A stretch of 64,000 nucleotides of DNA from Arthrobacter russicus (GTDB lineage Bacteria; Actinomycetota; Actinomycetes; Actinomycetales; Micrococcaceae). Position 1 is the stretch's first letter; each line of letters starts with the position of its first letter. A program made the position numbers and the translations under genes. Below the pieces are notes generated by a model. That model searched no databases and was not told where the DNA came from. It was given only the letters and a program-made list of their open reading frames with translations. Location: contig NZ_JAVDQF010000001.1 in the NCBI RefSeq assembly GCF_031454135.1, positions 2,666,001 to 2,730,000 of the forward strand, given 5' to 3'. Positions 61,201-64,000 of this stretch are shown in pieces.

Positions 61201-64000
61201 GGCCAGGAATTGACCTACACGTTGACCTTCGAGAACAAGGGCGCTGCGGCTGGCAATGTTGACCGGGTCGATGACTTGAGCAATGTTTTGGATGACGCGA
61301 CGATCACGTCGGCTCCGGTGTCTTCGGATTCCGCGTTGACCGTGACCGACGGGTCTGATGGCAAGATCGCGATCAAGGGAACCTTGCAGCCGGGCCAGAA
61401 GGTCACGGTGACTTACAAGGTGACGGTGAAGCCGGATGGCCAGCGGGGCAATAACGTGTTGGGCAACTTCCTGGTTGATCCGGGCGTCACTCCGCCGACC
61501 ACCTGTGAGCCGGGCAATCCGGACTGCACGGTGAACCCGGTACCGCAGCTGGAGGATTCCAAGTCTGTCGACCCGGCCTCCGGAACCACGGTGCGCGCAG
61601 GCCAGGAGCTGACCTACACCTTGACCTTCGAGAACAAGGGCGCTGCGGCCGGAAACGTTGATCGGGTCGATGACTTGAGCAAGGTTCTCGATGACGCGAC
61701 GTTGACCACGGCGCCTGCTTCCTCTGATTCCGCACTCGAAGTTTCCGATGGCTCCGATGGAAAGATCACCATTAAAGGCACCCTGCAGCCGGGCCAGACG
61801 GTCACGGTGACTTACAAGGTGACGGTCAAGCCGGATGGCCAGCGTGGGGACAATGTGTTGGGCAACTTCCTGGTTGATCCGGGCGTCACCCCGCCGACCA
61901 CCTGTGAGCCGGGCAATCCGGATTGCACGGTGAACCCGGTACCGCAATTGGAGGACTCCAAGTCGGTGGATCCGGCGTCGAACACGACGGTGGTCGCCGG
62001 CCAGGAACTGACGTACACGTTGACCTTCAAGAACACCGGTGCTGCCGCCGGAAACGTTGATCGTGTTGATGACTTGGCCAACGTTTTGGACGATGCCACG
62101 ATCACCTCGGCTCCGGTGTCTTCGGATTCCGCGCTGACCGTGACGGACGGCGCGGATGCCAAGATCGCGATCAAAGGAACCTTGCAGCCGGGCCAGACGG
62201 TCACCGTTACCTACAAGGTGACGGTGAAGCCGGATGGCCAGCGGGGCAATAACGTGTTGGGCAACTTCTTGGTTGATCCGGGCGTCACCCCGCCGACTAC
62301 GTGTGAGCCGGGTAATCCGGACTGCACGGTGAACCCGGTACCGCAATTGGAGGATTCCAAGTCGGTGGATCCGGCGTCGAACACGACGGTGGTCGCCGGC
62401 CAGGAGCTGACGTACACGTTGACCTTCAAGAACACCGGCGCGGCTGCCGGGGATGTTGACCGGGTCGATGACCTGAGCAACGTGCTCGATGACGCGACGT
62501 TGACCACGGCGCCTTCCGCATCTGATTCGGCATTGACGGTTTCCGATGGCAGTGATGGCAAGATCACGGTCAAGGGAACCTTGCAGCCGGGCCAGACCGT
62601 GACCGTTACCTACAAGGTGACGGTGAAGCCGGACGGCCAGCGGGGTAACAACGTGCTGGGCAACTTCTTGGTCAACCCAGGCGAGGAGCCGCCGACCACC
62701 TGTGAACCGGGCAACCCGGATTGTACCGTGAACCCGGTGCCGCAATTGGAGGACTCCAAGTCGGTTGACCCGGCGTCGAACACGACCGTGGTCGCCGGCC
62801 AGGAACTGACGTACACGTTGACCTTCAAGAACACCGGTGCTGCCGCCGGAAACGTTGATCGTGTTGATGACTTGGCCAACGTTTTGGACGATGCCACGAT
62901 CACCTCGGCTCCGGTGTCTTCGGATTCCGCGCTGACCGTGACGGACGGCGCGGATGCCAAGATCGCGATCAAAGGAACCTTGCAGCCGGGCCAGACGGTC
63001 ACGGTGACCTACAAGGTGACGGTGAAGCCGGATGGCCAGCGGGGCAATAACGTGTTGGGCAACTTCTTGGTTGATCCGGGCGTCACCCCGCCGACCACGT
63101 GCGAGCCGGGCAATCCGGACTGCACGGTGAACCCGGTACCGCAATTGGAAGATTCCAAGTCGGTGGATCCGGCGTCGAACACGACGGTGGTCGCCGGCCA
63201 GGAGCTGACGTACACGTTGACCTTCAAGAACACCGGCGCGGCTGCCGGGGATGTTGACCGGGTCGATGACCTGAGCAACGTGCTCGATGACGCGACGTTG
63301 ACCACGGCGCCTTCCGCATCTGATTCGGCATTGACGGTTTCCGATGGCAGTGATGGCAAGATCACGGTCAAGGGAACCTTGCAGCCGGGCCAGACCGTGA
63401 CCGTGAGCTACAAGGTGACGGTGAAGCCGGATGGCCAGCGCGGCAATAATGTGTTGGGCAACTTCCTGGTGAATCCGGGTGAGGAGCCGCCGACCACGTG
63501 TGAGCCGGGAAACCCGGACTGTACGGTGAACCCGGTACCGCAACTGGAGGATTCCAAGAGCGTCGACCCGGCCTCCGGCACCACGGTGCGCGCAGGCCAG
63601 GAGCTGAGCTACACCTTGACCTTCGAGAACAAGGGCGCGGCGGCCGGCAATGTTGACCGGGTCGATGACCTGAGCAACGTGCTCGACGATGCCACGATCA
63701 CCTCGGCTCCGGTGTCTTCGGACTCCGCGCTGACCGTGACCAACGGCTCCGACGGCAAGATCTCGGTCAAGGGAACCCTGCAGCCGGGTCAGAAGGTCAC
63801 GGTGACTTACAAGGTGACGGTGAAGCCGGATGGCCAGCGCGGCGACAACGTGCTGGGTAACTTCTTGGTCAACCCAGGCGAGGAGCCGCCGACTACCTGC
63901 GAGCCGGGAAACCCGGACTGCACGGTGAACCCGGTACCGCAGTTGGAAGACTCCAAGTCCGTCGACCCGGCCTCCGGAGCCGCAGTATCGGCCGGCCAGG
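58288..64000 (+). CDS. Giant secreted repeat surface protein, 3' end outside window
   Basis: An open frame of more than 1,900 codons from a TTG (GGAGGA four bases upstream) to the window edge. Order: signal peptide (about 1-35), an Ala/Pro-rich segment, a DUF6923-like propeller region (about 60-290, with TLIAINTATGEYTEV), a SpaA-like prealbumin fold (SVQKNVAGRILPSDQF), one divergent DUF11-like domain (SFTVQKSVDKTEAKPGDVVN), then 133-residue DUF11-like repeats from residue 558. Each repeat has a Lys in DSKSVDP and Asn in NVLGNFLV, the positions expected for an intramolecular isopeptide bond, and a TCEPGNPDC pair. It is likely a wall-attached stalk or adhesin; the anchor is beyond the window. 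Confidence 0.85.
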   Translation, partial: MFIKSALSRALFTVTTLAVAVSATVAPAAVVHAAPAPTSTSAAALPAALPAAPPVVTPGQPLSCVNTIYANNTGTGNQAGTGTLIAINTATGEYTEVPVAGGRVGNNSLGMSADGKFTYSYRSVGPNYPVVVHDVEAGTLREVATTIGAATIRGAVNPVNGLFYLSTSGSNAAVYVFDTKNNTFLGKVGDLAPDVVSKANNGDFAFDSNGTLYITSGERLYRATDRVPTTTGNATINMTTIAVLPDGTNSPAIAFANDGYLYVSSGSTVTRIDPSSGQSAGSYTLANGFVPSDFASCASPNTLSVQKNVAGRILPSDQFNLQITGSGINTGNTATTSGSANGIQPQVAGPVLTLQDRSYTITETAAGTTNLANYVSRWQCVDTNSANRVVASGNGNTGTFTYPVPTNSDGANVVCTFTNTAKPQSFTVQKSVDKTEAKPGDVVNYTLTLRNTGEVDYTTGNPARISDDLSRVIDDASYNNDAKASAGPAPSYSAPTLSWAGPLAVGASMTITYSATVKADGQRGDSLLKNVVTGGSNCAAGSGDPSCTTTTGVPLVQDSKSVDPASGTAVKAGQELTYTLTFENKGGAPGTVDRVDDLANVLDDATITSAPVSSDSALTVSNGSDGKISVKGTLAAGQKVTVTYKVTVKPDGQRGNNVLGNFLVDPGVTPPTTCEPGNPDCTVNPVPQLEDSKSVDPASGTTVRAGQELTYTLTFENKGAAAGTVDRVDDLANVLDDATISSAPVSSDSALTVTDGSDGKIAIKGTLQPGQKVTVTYKVTVKPDGQRGNNVLGNFLVDPGVTPPTTCEPNNPDCTVNPVPQVEDSKSVDPASNTTVVSGQELTYTLTFENKGAAAGNVDRVDDLANVLDDATITSAPVSSDSALTVTDGSDGKIAIKGTLAAGQKVTVTYKVTVKPDGQRGNNVLGNFLVNPGEEPPTTCEPGNPDCTVNPVPQLEDSKSVDPASNTTVVSGQELTYTLTFENKGAAAGNVDRVDDLSNVLDDATITSAPVSSDSALTVTDGSDGKIAIKGTLQPGQKVTVTYKVTVKPDGQRGNNVLGNFLVDPGVTPPTTCEPGNPDCTVNPVPQLEDSKSVDPASGTTVRAGQELTYTLTFENKGAAAGNVDRVDDLSKVLDDATLTTAPASSDSALEVSDGSDGKITIKGTLQPGQTVTVTYKVTVKPDGQRGDNVLGNFLVDPGVTPPTTCEPGNPDCTVNPVPQLEDSKSVDPASNTTVVAGQELTYTLTFKNTGAAAGNVDRVDDLANVLDDATITSAPVSSDSALTVTDGADAKIAIKGTLQPGQTVTVTYKVTVKPDGQRGNNVLGNFLVDPGVTPPTTCEPGNPDCTVNPVPQLEDSKSVDPASNTTVVAGQELTYTLTFKNTGAAAGDVDRVDDLSNVLDDATLTTAPSASDSALTVSDGSDGKITVKGTLQPGQTVTVTYKVTVKPDGQRGNNVLGNFLVNPGEEPPTTCEPGNPDCTVNPVPQLEDSKSVDPASNTTVVAGQELTYTLTFKNTGAAAGNVDRVDDLANVLDDATITSAPVSSDSALTVTDGADAKIAIKGTLQPGQTVTVTYKVTVKPDGQRGNNVLGNFLVDPGVTPPTTCEPGNPDCTVNPVPQLEDSKSVDPASNTTVVAGQELTYTLTFKNTGAAAGDVDRVDDLSNVLDDATLTTAPSASDSALTVSDGSDGKITVKGTLQPGQTVTVSYKVTVKPDGQRGNNVLGNFLVNPGEEPPTTCEPGNPDCTVNPVPQLEDSKSVDPASGTTVRAGQELSYTLTFENKGAAAGNVDRVDDLSNVLDDATITSAPVSSDSALTVTNGSDGKISVKGTLQPGQKVTVTYKVTVKPDGQRGDNVLGNFLVNPGEEPPTTCEPGNPDCTVNPVPQLEDSKSVDPASGAAVSAGQ
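59959..64000 (+). repeat. Tandem array of exactly 399-bp units
   Basis: Units begin (first base of the Asp codon in DSKSVDP) at 59959, 60358, 60757, 61156, 61555, 61954, 62353, 62752, 63151, 63550 and 63949. Every interval is 399 bases, giving ten complete copies and part of an eleventh. The pair starting at 61954 is repeated almost unchanged as the pair starting at 62752, a 798-bp higher-order unit. Confidence 0.95.

Noticed and set aside
58876-63543. A 1,555-codon open frame antisense to the surface-protein repeats
   Set aside because: It mirrors the 399-bp repeats, has no start signals of its own and is a by-product of strongly biased codons on the plus strand.
59959-64000. CRISPR-like or mobile-element interpretation of the tandem repeats
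   Set aside because: The units are in-frame coding repeats of 133 residues with no spacers and belong to one long secreted protein.
1-64000. tRNA, rRNA or known riboswitch genes
   Set aside because: Inspection of the intergenic gaps shows no tRNA-like cloverleaf, rRNA sequence or riboswitch core that I can support.

Overview
The window is high-G+C DNA from an actinobacterium, most likely a Micrococcales/Micrococcaceae member of the Arthrobacter type. This rests on menaquinone genes, an actinobacterial ferredoxin-coupled sulfite reductase with APS reductase, a DUF6318 lipoprotein, a LAETG sortase signal, GTG/TTG starts and many start codons that look leaderless. The genus is an inference. I see no rRNA, tRNA, CRISPR array or transposase.

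Layout. 0-5 kb: a partial acetyltransferase, an Lrp/AsnC regulator and, divergent from it, a branched-chain 2-oxoacid dehydrogenase operon (E1 alpha, E1 beta, E2) followed by an MBL-fold hydrolase. 5-18 kb: an MFS permease, a PAP2 phosphatase and a menaquinone block (menC, menD, isochorismate synthase, menG, a geranylgeranyl-reductase-type enzyme, a polyprenyl diphosphate synthase), interrupted by an amino-acid ABC transporter. 18-31 kb: mixed genes including an SDR, an AbiEi/DUF559 protein facing a SUKH-like protein, an S9 peptidase, a TRIC channel, a sirohydrochlorin chelatase, a large protein with the LQRTAGN signature of injection-system cargo, a LysR/flavoprotein pair and a sortase-anchored X-prolyl peptidase.

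30.8-47.8 kb is a sulfur-assimilation cluster: sir-cysH-cysD-cysN, then (after a roughly 3.2-kb lower-G+C islet with an HNH nuclease, an orphan antitoxin with a decayed toxin, and two secreted proteins) a candidate leader peptide, an ssuA-B-C type transporter, a small secreted protein, a type II cholesterol oxidase, siroheme synthase and a ferredoxin-NADP reductase. The parts fit together: sulfonate or sulfate is taken up, sulfate is activated by CysDN, reduced by CysH and Sir, and siroheme and ferredoxin electrons come from CysG, CbiX and FprA. Three of these promoters share a previously unlabelled tandem 10-bp direct repeat at nearly the same distance from the start codon.

47.8-58 kb: a PucR-type regulator divergent from a GABA/aminoaldehyde catabolic pair (aldehyde dehydrogenase, gabT), a tandem universal stress protein, a RarD transporter, a GH1 beta-glucosidase, and a second ferredoxin-NADP reductase sharing a 983-bp almost identical tract with the first. 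58-64 kb: a TetR regulator divergent from a giant secreted surface protein made of 133-residue repeats of exactly 399 bp, which runs off the end of the window.

The most interesting signals are the shared sulfur-promoter motif with the leader peptide, three 79-bp inverted-repeat elements of identical length, the mosaic reductase duplication, the orphan LQRTAGN protein, the very regular leaderless promoter architecture, and the surface-protein repeat array.
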